Of a stretch of 64,000 nt of DNA, positions 16,330 to 25,872 are shown one piece after another. The notes below the pieces were generated by a model. The model saw only the letters and a program-made list of their open reading frames with translations. It did not search any database and had not been told where the DNA came from. Where the stretch lies: assembly GCA_965220875.1 (NCBI GenBank), contig OZ244849.1, positions 930,001 through 994,000 on the forward strand, given 5' to 3'. Position 1 is the first letter of the stretch. Each line of letters opens with the position of its first letter. This DNA is from WTFY01 sp965220875. Its GTDB lineage: Bacteria; Pseudomonadota; Gammaproteobacteria; UBA4575. The translations under genes and the position numbers were made by a program.

Positions 16330-18327
16330 ATGGAAAATCGTCGGGAACTAGCAAACGCGATCCGTGCACTGAGCATGGATGCTGTACAGAGTGCAAACTC
16401 GGGTCATCCCGGTATGCCCATGGGCATGGCCGATATTGCTGAAGTACTCTGGAATGATTATCTGCAACACAACCCGAAAGATCCGCGTTGGCCGGATCGG
16501 GACCGCTTTGTGCTGTCGAACGGCCATGGCTCCATGCTGCTGTATTCGCTGTTACATCTGACGGGCTATGACGTTCCCATGGAAGAGATCAGGAACTTCA
16601 GGCAACTGCATTCGATGACTCCTGGCCATCCCGAGTACGGGGATACCCCTGGAGTGGAGACGACCACCGGTCCGCTCGGACAGGGGCTGGCGAATGCCGT
16701 CGGGATGGCGCTCGCAGAAAAGATCTTGGCCGCCACCTTCAATCGGACTGGGCTGGATATCGTGAATCACTACACCTATGTGTTTGCTGGAGACGGGTGC
16801 CTGATGGAAGGTATCTCGCACGAGGTGTGTTCACTGGCGGGTACACTCGGCCTGGGCAAACTGATCGTGTTTTATGATGACAACGGGGTTTCCATTGACG
16901 GCGATGTCAGGGGTTGGTTTACCGACAATACCCCCATGCGATTCGAATCCTACGGCTGGCATGTCATAGCTGACGTCGACGGACATGATGCAGGACTCGT
17001 TGCGCGTGCGATTGACGATGCCAGGGACGAGCAGGAACGTCCAACACTGATTTGTTGCAAAACCGTCATTGGCTGGGGTGCTCCGAACAAGCAGGGTACG
17101 GCAGCGACGCACGGTGCGCCGCTGGGGGCACAGGAAGTCGTGCAGGTGCGCGACACAATTGGCTGGCAGCACGAACCTTTTCATATTCCGGAATCCGTAT
17201 ACGGCAAATGGGATGCGACGGATAGGGGCAGCATTTGGCAATCTCAGTGGGATGAGAAATTCATGGAATACCGTTTGCAGTATCCTGAACTGGCCGCCGA
17301 GTTTACAAGGCGGGTGCAGGGGGAATTGCCAAGTGGCTGGGGTGAGGAATCTGCCAGGGTCATCGCGAAGGCCGTTGCGGATGAAAAGACAGTGGCCACG
17401 CGCAAGGCATCCGAGCTGGCATTGGACGGGTACGCAAACCTTCTGCCAGAGCTTGTTGGCGGCTCTGCAGACCTGACCGGTTCGAACAATACCTGGTGGT
17501 CAGGTTCCTCGGCGGTAAGTGCCGCACACGAGCCGGGAAACTATATTTTTTACGGTGTGCGTGAATTCGGGATGTCTGCGATCAATTCCGGAATGGCCCT
17601 GCACGGCGGGTTTATCCCTTACGGGGCAACCTTTCTTGTATTTTCAGAATATGCACGTAATGCCCTGCGCATGGCGTCCTTGATGGGCCTGCGGAACATT
17701 TTCATATACACCCATGATTCGGTAGGCCTGGGAGAGGATGGCCCGACCCACCAGGCAGTCGAGCAGCTAGCAACTCTCAGGTATATCCCGAACATGTCTG
17801 TATGGCGTGCAGCCGATACGGTAGAAACGGCAGTGGCGTGGAAGTTTGCCATCGAACACCGGGCCGGGCCGACCTGCCTGGTCTTTTCCCGCCAAAACCT
17901 GCCTTTCATACCTCGTAGCCCGGAACAGGTCGACTTGATTTCCCGTGGCGGATATGTGCTGTTCGATTGTGCCAATACCCCGGAACTCATACTCATTGCC
18001 ACTGGCTCGGAATTGGACATAGCCCTGCAGGCAGGCAGGGAACTGGTTGCCCGGGGCAGGCACGTGCGGGTAGTTTCCATGCCGAGCACGGATGTATTCG
18101 ATGTTCAGGATGAGAGCTACAGGCATGAAGTCCTTCCTCCGGGTATTACCAGGCGTTTGGCAATTGAGGCGGGTGTGCCGGACTACTGGTCAAAGTACGT
18201 AGGACTTGAGGGAGACACGCTGGGGATCTCCACGTTCGGGATGTCTGCTCCCGGTGCAGCCGTATTACAGCATTTCGGATTCACCAGCGATCACATCATC
18301 GAGCGTGCACTGGAAATGCTTGACTAG
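16330..18327 (+). CDS. tkt: Transketolase
   Basis: TPP-dependent enzyme that moves two-carbon units between sugar phosphates in the non-oxidative pentose phosphate pathway (or the Calvin cycle, if present). I chose ATG 16330, giving 665 residues beginning MENRRELANAIRALSMDAVQ, which aligns with the E. coli start and has GCAGGA upstream. An alternative TTG at 16249 would start inside the terminator hairpin. The GHPGMPMGMADI, TTGPLGQGLANAVGMA and TPP-binding GDGCLMEG segments are present, as are the pyrimidine-domain EFGMSAINSGMALHGG and the transketolase signature GEDGPTHQAVEQLATLR. It begins a tkt-gap-pgk-pyk-fba block. Confidence 0.97.
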   Translation: MENRRELANAIRALSMDAVQSANSGHPGMPMGMADIAEVLWNDYLQHNPKDPRWPDRDRFVLSNGHGSMLLYSLLHLTGYDVPMEEIRNFRQLHSMTPGHPEYGDTPGVETTTGPLGQGLANAVGMALAEKILAATFNRTGLDIVNHYTYVFAGDGCLMEGISHEVCSLAGTLGLGKLIVFYDDNGVSIDGDVRGWFTDNTPMRFESYGWHVIADVDGHDAGLVARAIDDARDEQERPTLICCKTVIGWGAPNKQGTAATHGAPLGAQEVVQVRDTIGWQHEPFHIPESVYGKWDATDRGSIWQSQWDEKFMEYRLQYPELAAEFTRRVQGELPSGWGEESARVIAKAVADEKTVATRKASELALDGYANLLPELVGGSADLTGSNNTWWSGSSAVSAAHEPGNYIFYGVREFGMSAINSGMALHGGFIPYGATFLVFSEYARNALRMASLMGLRNIFIYTHDSVGLGEDGPTHQAVEQLATLRYIPNMSVWRAADTVETAVAWKFAIEHRAGPTCLVFSRQNLPFIPRSPEQVDLISRGGYVLFDCANTPELILIATGSELDIALQAGRELVARGRHVRVVSMPSTDVFDVQDESYRHEVLPPGITRRLAIEAGVPDYWSKYVGLEGDTLGISTFGMSAPGAAVLQHFGFTSDHIIERALEMLD

Positions 18328-18367
18328 CTGATACCTTGATTTTTATGAAAGCAGTACGGAGAAAGTA

Positions 18368-19372
18368 ATGACGATACGAGTTGCAATTAATGGTTATGGG
18401 CGAATTGGCAGGAACATCATGCGTGCCATTTATGAGTCAGGTCGTAATACGGAAATCCAGGTGGTTGCAATCAATGACCTCGCAGATGCCGGGACCAATG
18501 CGCACCTGACCCGGTTTGATACGGCACACGGGAAGTTCAATGGCACGGTCGAGGTCGATGGCGAGTACATGGTGATCAATGGGGACAAGATCCGTGTGTA
18601 TGCCGAGCGGGATCCGGCCCGGCTTCCCTGGGGTGAGCTGAACATCGATGTCGTGCATGAGAGTACGGGATTTTTTGCCAGCAAGGAGAAAGCATCCGCA
18701 CACCTGCAGGCTGGTGCGAAGAAAGTCATCATATCCGCACCAGGCGGCAAGGATGTGGATGCTACGGTCGTATACGGTGTCAATCATCATATCCTGAGTG
18801 CGATGCACACGGTCATCTCTAACGCCTCGTGCACCACTAACTGCCTGGCTCCAATGGTGAAGCCTCTGCATGAGTCGATCGGTGTCGAGAACGGCGTGAT
18901 GACCACGGTGCATGCTTATACCAATGACCAGGTTCTCACTGACGTATATCACACTGACCTGAGACGTGCGCGTTCGGCAACCATGTCGATGATTCCGACC
19001 AAGACTGGAGCCGCCTCTGCAGTCGGTCTTGTATTGCCGGAACTGGACGGCAAGCTGGACGGGTTTGCAATACGCGTGCCGACTGTCAATGTTTCACTGG
19101 TAGACCTGACCTTTCTGGCGGCACGCGACACGAGCGTCGAGGAAGTAAATTCCGTCATGCGGGAGGCTGCGGACGGGTATGTACTGGAGTATGTGGATGC
19201 ACCTCTAGTTTCCGTGGATTTCAATCACGACTCCCATTCGTCAAACTTCGATGCATCCATGACCAAGGTCATGGGTGGGCGTACGGTAAAGGTCTGCTCC
19301 TGGTATGACAATGAATGGGGCTTTTCCAACCGCATGCTGGATACGACACTGGCCCTCATGAACGCAAAGTAA
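18368..19372 (+). CDS. gap: Glyceraldehyde-3-phosphate dehydrogenase, type I
   Basis: Interconverts glyceraldehyde-3-phosphate and 1,3-bisphosphoglycerate. The 334 residues are standard length. The Rossmann start INGYGRIGRN, the catalytic C155 in SNASCTTNCLAP and the C-terminal YDNEWGFSNRM are intact. INDLAD after the second strand keeps the Asp typical of NAD-preferring enzymes. A GGAG ribosome-binding site precedes the ATG. It lies 40 bases after tkt and 57 bases before pgk, so a common transcript is likely. Confidence 0.98.
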   Translation: MTIRVAINGYGRIGRNIMRAIYESGRNTEIQVVAINDLADAGTNAHLTRFDTAHGKFNGTVEVDGEYMVINGDKIRVYAERDPARLPWGELNIDVVHESTGFFASKEKASAHLQAGAKKVIISAPGGKDVDATVVYGVNHHILSAMHTVISNASCTTNCLAPMVKPLHESIGVENGVMTTVHAYTNDQVLTDVYHTDLRRARSATMSMIPTKTGAASAVGLVLPELDGKLDGFAIRVPTVNVSLVDLTFLAARDTSVEEVNSVMREAADGYVLEYVDAPLVSVDFNHDSHSSNFDASMTKVMGGRTVKVCSWYDNEWGFSNRMLDTTLALMNAK

Positions 19373-19429
19373 CCACTAATCGGTCGGAGACTGGTTTCTG
19401 CAGCTGACAAGGATCGACCGGGTATATCC

Positions 19430-20602
19430 GTGCTGAACATGACTGATCTTGATCTCGCGGGTTTGAGAGTGCTGATCCGCGAAGACCTGAATGTACCGAT
19501 CAGGGATGGCAGGGTGAGCAGTGCCCAACGCATCGAGGCTGCATTGCCTACATTGCGTCGGGCTCTGGAACAGGATGCCAGGGTCATACTGCTCTCCCAC
19601 AGGGGACGTCCTATAGAGGGACGCCATGATGAGAGCCTCTCAATGCTGCCGGTTGCCGAGTACCTTGGTGAGGAGTACGGCCTGGACGTGCGGCTTGAAA
19701 CAAACTGGCTGGACGGATTCGATGTCCGGGCCGGTGAAGTGGTAATGTGCGAGAATGTACGCTTTCTGGCGGGTGAGGAAAGCAATAACGATCACCTCGC
19801 AAAACGCATGGCGGCATTGTGCGATGTATTCGTGATGGATGCATTCGGAACGGCACACAGGGCGCAAGCATCGACCTGCGGGGTAGCCAGGTATGCTCCA
19901 GTGGCTTGTGCGGGTCCGTTGCTGGCCAGGGAACTGAGCATGCTGGACCGTTCGCTGGCCAGCCCGGCAAGGCCGTTGGTGGCAATCGTAGGGGGTGCCA
20001 AGGTATCGACGAAGTTAACAGTCCTGAAGTCGTTGCTGGATAAGGTAGACAGGTTGATTGTGGGTGGGGGCATTGCAAATACCTTTCTTGCTGCGGCCGG
20101 CAAGCCGGTAGGCAAGTCGTTGCACGAGAAGGGTCTGCTGGATACTGCTGCAGATCTTTTGCAGGAATGCCGTCTCAGGAATACGGACATCCCGTTGCCC
20201 AGGGATGTAGTGTGTGCGACTGAAGTTTCTGAAACGGCTGAGGCTTCCACCAAGTATGTGGAGGAAGTTAATGAGGAGGATATGATCCTTGATATCGGAC
20301 CGGATTCTTCGAGAATCCTGGCTGCCTGCCTGGCCGATGCGGGCACGATCATATGGAACGGTCCGGTCGGCATGTTTGAGCTGGAACCTTTTTCCCGGGG
20401 TACGGAAGTCGTGGCCCGAGCCGTGGCTGACAGTCGTGCTTTTTCCATAGCCGGGGGAGGAGATACACTGGCTGCCGTAGACCGGTTTGCCCTGGAAGAC
20501 GGGATTTCGTATGTCTCTACCGGTGGCGGGGCATTTCTGGAATACCTTGAAGGGAAAACCCTCCCGGCAGTTGAAATCCTCGAGCGAAGGGCGCGGGGCT
20601 GA
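19430..20602 (+). CDS. pgk: Phosphoglycerate kinase
   Basis: Transfers phosphate between 1,3-bisphosphoglycerate and ADP. The 390 residues are typical. The substrate-site RxDxNVP motif reads REDLNVP, and the usual HLGRP reads HRGRP, a small deviation. VFVMDAFGTAHRAQAST and the nucleotide-loop WNGPVGMFE are intact, with GGGDTLAAVD near the C-terminus. The start is ambiguous: GTG 19430 gives MLNMTDLDLAG, while ATG 19439 starts directly at MTDLDLAG. E. coli Pgk has a few residues before this point, so I keep the GTG. Neither has a good ribosome-binding site; AAGGA is 17 bases from the GTG. Confidence 0.97.
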   Translation: MLNMTDLDLAGLRVLIREDLNVPIRDGRVSSAQRIEAALPTLRRALEQDARVILLSHRGRPIEGRHDESLSMLPVAEYLGEEYGLDVRLETNWLDGFDVRAGEVVMCENVRFLAGEESNNDHLAKRMAALCDVFVMDAFGTAHRAQASTCGVARYAPVACAGPLLARELSMLDRSLASPARPLVAIVGGAKVSTKLTVLKSLLDKVDRLIVGGGIANTFLAAAGKPVGKSLHEKGLLDTAADLLQECRLRNTDIPLPRDVVCATEVSETAEASTKYVEEVNEEDMILDIGPDSSRILAACLADAGTIIWNGPVGMFELEPFSRGTEVVARAVADSRAFSIAGGGDTLAAVDRFALEDGISYVSTGGGAFLEYLEGKTLPAVEILERRARG

Positions 20603-20693
20603 TTCTCGGGATGCCTGTTAGGATGTGCACCTCAGGTAGGCAGGGCAGTAGAGCTGCCTGTGTCCGTCTCATGAGCTGATAAGGGGTACCAGA

Positions 20694-22172
20694 ATGGTGG
20701 CATTAACAGAAACCCGTGACCGGAAAACAATTTTCCGGCATACCAAAATCATTGCAACTCTGGGGCCTGCAACGGATAGTGATGAAGTCATGGAAAGACT
20801 GATCGACGTAGGCATCGATCTCGTGCGTCTGAATTTCTCGCACAGTTCCTATGCGGATAACGAATGGCGCATCAGGACCTTGCGCAGGCTCAGCGAGACC
20901 AAGCACCACGAGGTGGGCGTGATCGGGGATCTGCAGGGTGCAAAAATCAGGATAGGGGCATTCAAGGAGGGACTCATCAACCTGGTTACCGGTGAACTGT
21001 TCTGCATCGACACAGACCTGTCCCTGAACCTGGGTGACCGGAATTCGGTAGGTGTGACTTACAGGGGCATGGCGAATAATGTCAGCACGGGGGATACGCT
21101 GCTCGTGGATGATGGAAGAATCGTGCTGGAAGTCACCGAAGTATCAGGCAGCAAGATATTTACCCAGGTGGTCATGGGCGGTGAACTTGCCAGCAGCAAA
21201 GGGATCAACCGCAAGGGCGGAGGTCTTGCCGCAGATGCCCTGACGGACAAGGATCGACAGGACATTCTGGATTCCGTGAAGCTCGATATTGACTACCTGG
21301 CGGTTTCATTTCCCTGTTCGGCTCAAGACGTCAGGCTGGCCAAGGAGCTGTTTGTGGAGGCTGGGGGAAATGGAGGAATCATTGCCAAGATTGAACGGTC
21401 GGAGGCACTGGATACCATTGACGAAATTCTGGAAGAATGTGACGCTATCATGATTGGTCGAGGAGACCTGGGCGTTGAAATTGGGGATGCCGAAGTGCCG
21501 GGGCTTCAGAAACTGCTCATTGACCGGGCACACGCCAAGAACCGTACCGCTATCACTGCAACGCAGATGATGGAATCCATGACACACAGTCCAATTCCAA
21601 CCCGTGCGGAGGTATCGGATGTTGCCAATGCAGTACTGGATGGAACCGATGCAGTGATGCTTTCGGGTGAAACCGCAATCGGCCGATATCCGGTGCAGGC
21701 AGTAAAAGCCATGCATCGAACCTGCATGGCATCAGAGCGCAGAGTCTTCAATTCGATGTCTGGCCAGCGCCTTGACATCCAGTGCAGCCGGGTGGATGAA
21801 GCCATCGCCATGTCGGCAATGTATGCTGCTAATCATCTGGGTGTTGCAGCTATTGCAGCGCTTACGGAATCCGGCTCCACGGTGCTGTGGATGTCTCGCA
21901 TCAACTCTGCGATTCCCATCTATGCCCTGACCCGGCATCCCAAAACCCTGCGCAGGGTAACCCTTTATAAAGGAGTCTATCCTGCACCGATGGAAACAAT
22001 GAGCAAGTCCCACGCCGAAGTCAACCAGGAAGCGATCGACGTATTGCTCCGCTGTCGTGTCGTTTTTGAAGACGATTTGGTCATCATAACAAAGGGAGAC
22101 TTGATCGGTGTCGACGGCGGGACCAATGCCTTGAAAATTGTCCGTGTTGGACACCTGATAGAGCCTGATTGA
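20694..22172 (+). CDS. pykA: Pyruvate kinase (PykA type)
   Basis: Converts phosphoenolpyruvate and ADP to pyruvate and ATP. The 492 residues match the PykA (AMP-activated, type II) branch more closely than PykF: TKIIATLGPATDSDE, LVRLNFSHSS, GINRKGGGL, MIGRGDLGVEI and ITATQMMESM are present. GDLQGAKIRIG carries Ala where most enzymes have Pro. A 10-residue N-terminal extension precedes the core. The ribosome-binding site AAGGGG is 9 bases before the ATG. It sits between pgk and fba. Confidence 0.97.
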   Translation: MVALTETRDRKTIFRHTKIIATLGPATDSDEVMERLIDVGIDLVRLNFSHSSYADNEWRIRTLRRLSETKHHEVGVIGDLQGAKIRIGAFKEGLINLVTGELFCIDTDLSLNLGDRNSVGVTYRGMANNVSTGDTLLVDDGRIVLEVTEVSGSKIFTQVVMGGELASSKGINRKGGGLAADALTDKDRQDILDSVKLDIDYLAVSFPCSAQDVRLAKELFVEAGGNGGIIAKIERSEALDTIDEILEECDAIMIGRGDLGVEIGDAEVPGLQKLLIDRAHAKNRTAITATQMMESMTHSPIPTRAEVSDVANAVLDGTDAVMLSGETAIGRYPVQAVKAMHRTCMASERRVFNSMSGQRLDIQCSRVDEAIAMSAMYAANHLGVAAIAALTESGSTVLWMSRINSAIPIYALTRHPKTLRRVTLYKGVYPAPMETMSKSHAEVNQEAIDVLLRCRVVFEDDLVIITKGDLIGVDGGTNALKIVRVGHLIEPD

Positions 22173-22239
22173 TGCGGCATGACCAGTACCGAAGAGCAAC
22201 CTGAATGAATACAGTATGACTAGCATCAGGAGAAACAGT

Positions 22240-23265
22240 ATGAACGTTGAAGAACTCAATAAGATTGCACGTGCCATGGTGGCACCTGGACGTGGGATAC
22301 TTGCGATGGATGAGAGTCATCCTACTTGCAACAAGCGCTTTGAAAAGCTCAAAATTCCTACCACGGAACCCATGCGCAGGGCCTACCGTGACATGCTGGT
22401 GACTGCCCCCGGGCTGTCCGACTTCATCAGCGGTGCAATCCTGTTCGATGAAACCGTTCGCCAGAAAACGCTGGAAGAAATACCCTTTGCTGCTCACCTT
22501 GGCAATCTTGGCATCATTCCCGGTATCAAGGTTGATGCTGGAGCCAAACCCCTGGCCGGCTATGAAGCTGAAAAAGTGACCCACGGACTGGATGGTTTGC
22601 GAGAGCGATGCGAAGAATATTTTGATATGGGTGCGCGATTTACCAAATGGCGGGCGGTGATCACGATCGGGGAGGGCCTACCCAGTTGGGCCTGTATAGA
22701 GGCCAATGCCCATGCACTCTCCCGGTATGCCCGTATCAGCCAGGAGGCCGGGCTGGTGCCAATAGTTGAGCCGGAAGTGCTGATGGATGGTAGCCATTCG
22801 ATCGATCGCTGCTACACCGTGACGGAACTGACTCAACGAATTGTCTTTCACCACCTTAAAAACCAGGGTGTGGCGCTGGAGGGCATGGTTCTCAAGCCCA
22901 ACATGGTCATTTCCGGAACCGAGGCCAGTTCTCGGGCAGATGTCAGTACCGTTGCCGAACAGACCATACGCTGTTTGATGAACACCGTGCCCGCTGCAGT
23001 ACCTGGAATTGCATTCTTGTCCGGAGGGCAAACGGACCAGGAAGCCAGTGCTCACCTGAACGCCATGAATTCATCAGGCCGCTCATTGCCCTGGACACTG
23101 ACGTTTTCCTATGGACGGGCCCTGCAACAGACGGCCATGCAGGTCTGGAAAGGTGATCGCGCTAATGTATTGCCTGCCCAGCAAGCATTGCTATGGCGTG
23201 CCCGGTGTAACGGGTCTGCTGCGCTGGGCAGCTACAACGAAGAGATGGAAAGCCAGGCTGCGTAG
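22240..23265 (+). CDS. fba: Fructose-bisphosphate aldolase, class I
   Basis: Schiff-base aldolase of 341 residues that cleaves fructose-1,6-bisphosphate or condenses triose phosphates. It is the animal/plant-like class I type: GRGILAMDES at the N-terminus, GIKVDAG, VPIVEPEVL with catalytic Glu, and the Schiff-base K219 in VLKPNMV. SGGQTDQEASAHLNAMN binds the phosphate. I chose ATG 22240 because AGGAG lies 8 bases upstream; an earlier ATG at 22216 would read through that site. It ends the glycolytic block. Many gammaproteobacteria have class II aldolase instead. Confidence 0.95.
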   Translation: MNVEELNKIARAMVAPGRGILAMDESHPTCNKRFEKLKIPTTEPMRRAYRDMLVTAPGLSDFISGAILFDETVRQKTLEEIPFAAHLGNLGIIPGIKVDAGAKPLAGYEAEKVTHGLDGLRERCEEYFDMGARFTKWRAVITIGEGLPSWACIEANAHALSRYARISQEAGLVPIVEPEVLMDGSHSIDRCYTVTELTQRIVFHHLKNQGVALEGMVLKPNMVISGTEASSRADVSTVAEQTIRCLMNTVPAAVPGIAFLSGGQTDQEASAHLNAMNSSGRSLPWTLTFSYGRALQQTAMQVWKGDRANVLPAQQALLWRARCNGSAALGSYNEEMESQAA

Positions 23266-23308
23266 TCACGGATCATGATGCATGCGGCAGATGCCAGGCG
23301 ACTTTTTC

Positions 23309-23350
23309 CCGGTCACCTGCCGTGTATCCGGTCACGGATTCTACTATAAT
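23309..23350 (+). promoter_or_regulatory. Putative glnK-amtB promoter with direct repeats
   Basis: A perfect TATAAT (23345-23350) lacks a recognisable -35 box. Two copies of CCGGTCAC, 19 bases apart (23309-23316 and 23328-23335), take its place, and a third GGTCAC occurs downstream at 23368. The arrangement suggests an activator-dependent promoter. I saw no sigma-54 (TGGCAC-N5-TTGC) element in the 184-base gap. Confidence 0.4.
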
Positions 23351-23449
23351 CGGCGGGTTCCGGAGCTGGTCACCATTTCGGAGAGACGACCGCTGCCAGA
23401 GTGATTCATTCCGGTGCGAGATTGAAACCCTACACGAAGGAGTGTTGCG

Positions 23450-23788
23450 ATGAAAATGATCACGGCGATCATCAAGCCATTCAAACTTGATGATGTGCGG
23501 GAGGCCTTGTCAGATGTTGGCATACAGGGCCTGACGGTGGGCGAAGTCAAGGGCTACGGGCGTCAGAAAGGGCATGCCGAGCTCTACCGCGGGGCAGAAT
23601 ATGTCGTGGATTTCCTGCCGAAAATAAAAATTGAAATAGGTGTGCCCGAGGAACGTGTCGAATCGGTAATAGAAGCGATCATTCGTACCGCCAATACGGG
23701 CAAGATCGGCGATGGAAAGATATTTGTCACCAATGTCGAGCAGGTAATAAGAATTCGTACTGGTGAGACTGGTGAAGATGCACTTTAG
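23450..23788 (+). CDS. glnK: Nitrogen regulatory protein PII (GlnK-type)
   Basis: Trimeric signal protein of 112 residues that senses 2-oxoglutarate, ATP/ADP and glutamine status and gates the ammonium channel. It starts MKMITAIIKPFKLDDVREAL. The T-loop uridylylation site Tyr51 is in YRGAEYVVDF, and TGKIGDGKIFV and RIRTGETGEDAL close the fold. GAAGGAG precedes the ATG. Adjacency to amtB supports the GlnK role, although some residues (VPEERVESVIEAIIRTA) resemble GlnB. The gene overlaps the start of amtB. Confidence 0.95.
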   Translation: MKMITAIIKPFKLDDVREALSDVGIQGLTVGEVKGYGRQKGHAELYRGAEYVVDFLPKIKIEIGVPEERVESVIEAIIRTANTGKIGDGKIFVTNVEQVIRIRTGETGEDAL

Positions 23789-25115
23789 AGATTCTCCGAA
23801 AGCAGGCTCCAGGAAAACCTTACAACACATCAGACGATCTGGCCTGATTGCCGCATCCATGTTTGTGCTCCCGTGCGCGGGGCTTGCAGAATCCGGATTG
23901 GATACCGGCGACACTGCGTGGATCCTGACTTCTACTGTACTGGTGTTGTTCATGACGATTCCTGGCCTGTCACTGTTCTACGCCGGGCTGGTGCGTAGCA
24001 AGAATGTGCTGTCAGTGCTGATGCAGTGTTTTGCCATTACCTGCTTGGTTTCAATCCTGTGGCTGGTGTTCGGATACAGCCTGGCCTTCAGTGACGGGGG
24101 CGTACTGAACAGCTGGCTGGGAGGGCTATCCAACACATTTTTGTCCGAGGTGACGCGATCGTCGATGAGCGGCACCATTCCTGAAACAGTTTTTGTCATG
24201 TTCCAATTGACGTTTGCCATCATAACGCCTGCATTGGTGGTAGGAGGCTTTGCTGAACGCATGAAGTTTTCCTCCCTGTTATGGTTTTCCGCACTATGGC
24301 TGCTGCTGGTCTATCTTCCGGTTTGTCACTGGGTATGGGGAGGTGGATGGTTGGGCGACAAAGGCATCCTGGATTTTGCAGGGGGGCTGGTCGTTCATCT
24401 GACGGCTGGCGTCGGAGCAATTGTCGCAGCCGTGGTACTGGGCAAGAGAAGGGGATTTCCAAGAACTGCCATGCCACCGCATAATTTGACGATGACCGTT
24501 ACGGGTGCGGGCATGCTCTGGGTAGGCTGGTTCGGGTTTAATGCAGGAAGTGCAATTGCCGCCAATCAGGATGCCGGGATGGCCATGCTTGTTACGCATT
24601 TGAGTGCTGCCACGGCATCGCTGGTATGGATGTTCTCGGAATGGATTCGCTACGGCAAGCCCAGCGTGCTGGGTATCGTGACCGGAATGGTTGCGGGACT
24701 GGGCAGCATAACCCCGGCTTCTGGTTTTGTCGGACCTCTCGGAGCGCTGGTGATCGGGGGGCTTGCAGGACTGGTCTGCTTCATTGCAACAAACTTCATC
24801 AAACGTGTACTGCGCATCGATGATTCCCTGGATGTGTTCCCGGTACACGGCATTGGCGGAATACTGGGAACACTGCTGTGTGGCGTCCTCGTGGCCGAGA
24901 AATTCGGAGGTGCGGGACTGGCGGAAGGAGTTACGATGGGGCAGCAGGTATGGGTACAGTTACAGGGTGTCCTTGCAGTATTACTGTGGACTGCAGTGGC
25001 GACATTCGTGATTCTGCAACTCATACGGCTCGTAATGGGGCTGCGTGTGGACGAGCAGCAGGAAGTGGAAGGACTGGATATCACGCAGCACGAGGAAACC
25101 GGCTACAACATGTAA
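23778..25115 (+). CDS. amtB: Ammonium transporter
   Basis: Inner-membrane ammonium channel of the Amt/MEP/Rh family, controlled by GlnK. From ATG 23778 it is 445 residues, starting with a cleavable-type signal (GLIAASMFVLPCAGLAES) and then 11 TM helices. GLSLFYAGLVRSKNVLS, HLTAGVGAIVAA and DVFPVHGIGGILGTLL carry the family signatures, including the twin pore histidines. In-frame GTG codons at 23763 and 23772 are alternative starts; I prefer the ATG, which still overlaps glnK by 11 bases and implies translational coupling. Confidence 0.93.
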   Translation: MHFRDSPKAGSRKTLQHIRRSGLIAASMFVLPCAGLAESGLDTGDTAWILTSTVLVLFMTIPGLSLFYAGLVRSKNVLSVLMQCFAITCLVSILWLVFGYSLAFSDGGVLNSWLGGLSNTFLSEVTRSSMSGTIPETVFVMFQLTFAIITPALVVGGFAERMKFSSLLWFSALWLLLVYLPVCHWVWGGGWLGDKGILDFAGGLVVHLTAGVGAIVAAVVLGKRRGFPRTAMPPHNLTMTVTGAGMLWVGWFGFNAGSAIAANQDAGMAMLVTHLSAATASLVWMFSEWIRYGKPSVLGIVTGMVAGLGSITPASGFVGPLGALVIGGLAGLVCFIATNFIKRVLRIDDSLDVFPVHGIGGILGTLLCGVLVAEKFGGAGLAEGVTMGQQVWVQLQGVLAVLLWTAVATFVILQLIRLVMGLRVDEQQEVEGLDITQHEETGYNM

Positions 25116-25177
25116 CATCTAGAGGCCTTGGGCGCAAGGCAGAGGGCATTCAGAAAGTACACTGGTGCGCCACGCAG

Positions 25178-25861
25178 TCACGGATACCGGATTGCCTTCA
25201 GGATCGAAAGGGTCTTGCCGCTTGTCAGGTCCATTTTTTCATGGCAGGAAATTGAGAAAACCGGTACATCCAGCAGCGCGGTCAAGTCTTCACTATTATT
25301 CATTGCTTCATCGCCAAGTGCTTCCTGCTGACTCAGGATGACTGAGCAGGCAGAGAGTCCTTGACCACGAATCGCCTCGATCGTCAGCAGGACATGATTG
25401 ATGCACCCCAGCTTGTCCTGTGCAACCAGCAGGACAGGCAGCTCCAGTATCTTTGCCAGATCTGAATTCAGGCCGTCTTCGCACAGTGGGGAATAAAATC
25501 CACCTGCACCCTCGACCACAAGAAAATCATCGCTGCTGGTTTCATCAAGGCAACTTGAAGCGAGATCTTCAAGGTACACTGGCCGTCCTGCGAGACGGGC
25601 AGCACGCTGCGGAGAGATGGCTGGCTCGAAGCGGAACGGGCAGACAGCTTCTAGTGAAAAAGTCCTGCTTGCTGCCTCAAAATACTGTTGTGCATCCTCT
25701 GGCACCAGGGTGCCGTTTACTCGGTGGCATCCTGATTCAACCGGCTTGCGCGGAACGGCGCTGATTCCAAGCTCGTACAGTGCGGCGACCAGCTGCACGC
25801 CCAGGTATGTTTTGCCAACCCCGGTGTCAGTCCCCGTAATAAATATTCCCTTGCGAGTCAT
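25178..25861 (-). CDS. bioD: Dethiobiotin synthetase
   Basis: ATP-dependent carboxylase that closes the ureido ring of dethiobiotin from diaminopelargonate in biotin synthesis. The 227 residues have the N-terminal P-loop FITGTDTGVGKTY, KPVESG with the catalytic Lys, and VVEGAGGFYSPL. It lies 11 bases downstream of purC on the same strand, an unusual pairing, and converges with amtB. The other bio genes are not in the window. Confidence 0.94.
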   Translation of the reverse strand: MTRKGIFITGTDTGVGKTYLGVQLVAALYELGISAVPRKPVESGCHRVNGTLVPEDAQQYFEAASRTFSLEAVCPFRFEPAISPQRAARLAGRPVYLEDLASSCLDETSSDDFLVVEGAGGFYSPLCEDGLNSDLAKILELPVLLVAQDKLGCINHVLLTIEAIRGQGLSACSVILSQQEALGDEAMNNSEDLTALLDVPVFSISCHEKMDLTSGKTLSILKAIRYP

Positions 25862-25872
25862 CAGTCAGGGCA

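Noticed and set aside
25125..25140. Hairpin GCCTTG-GGCG-CAAGGC after amtB as a terminator
   Set aside because: The stem is short and has no T run on either side.
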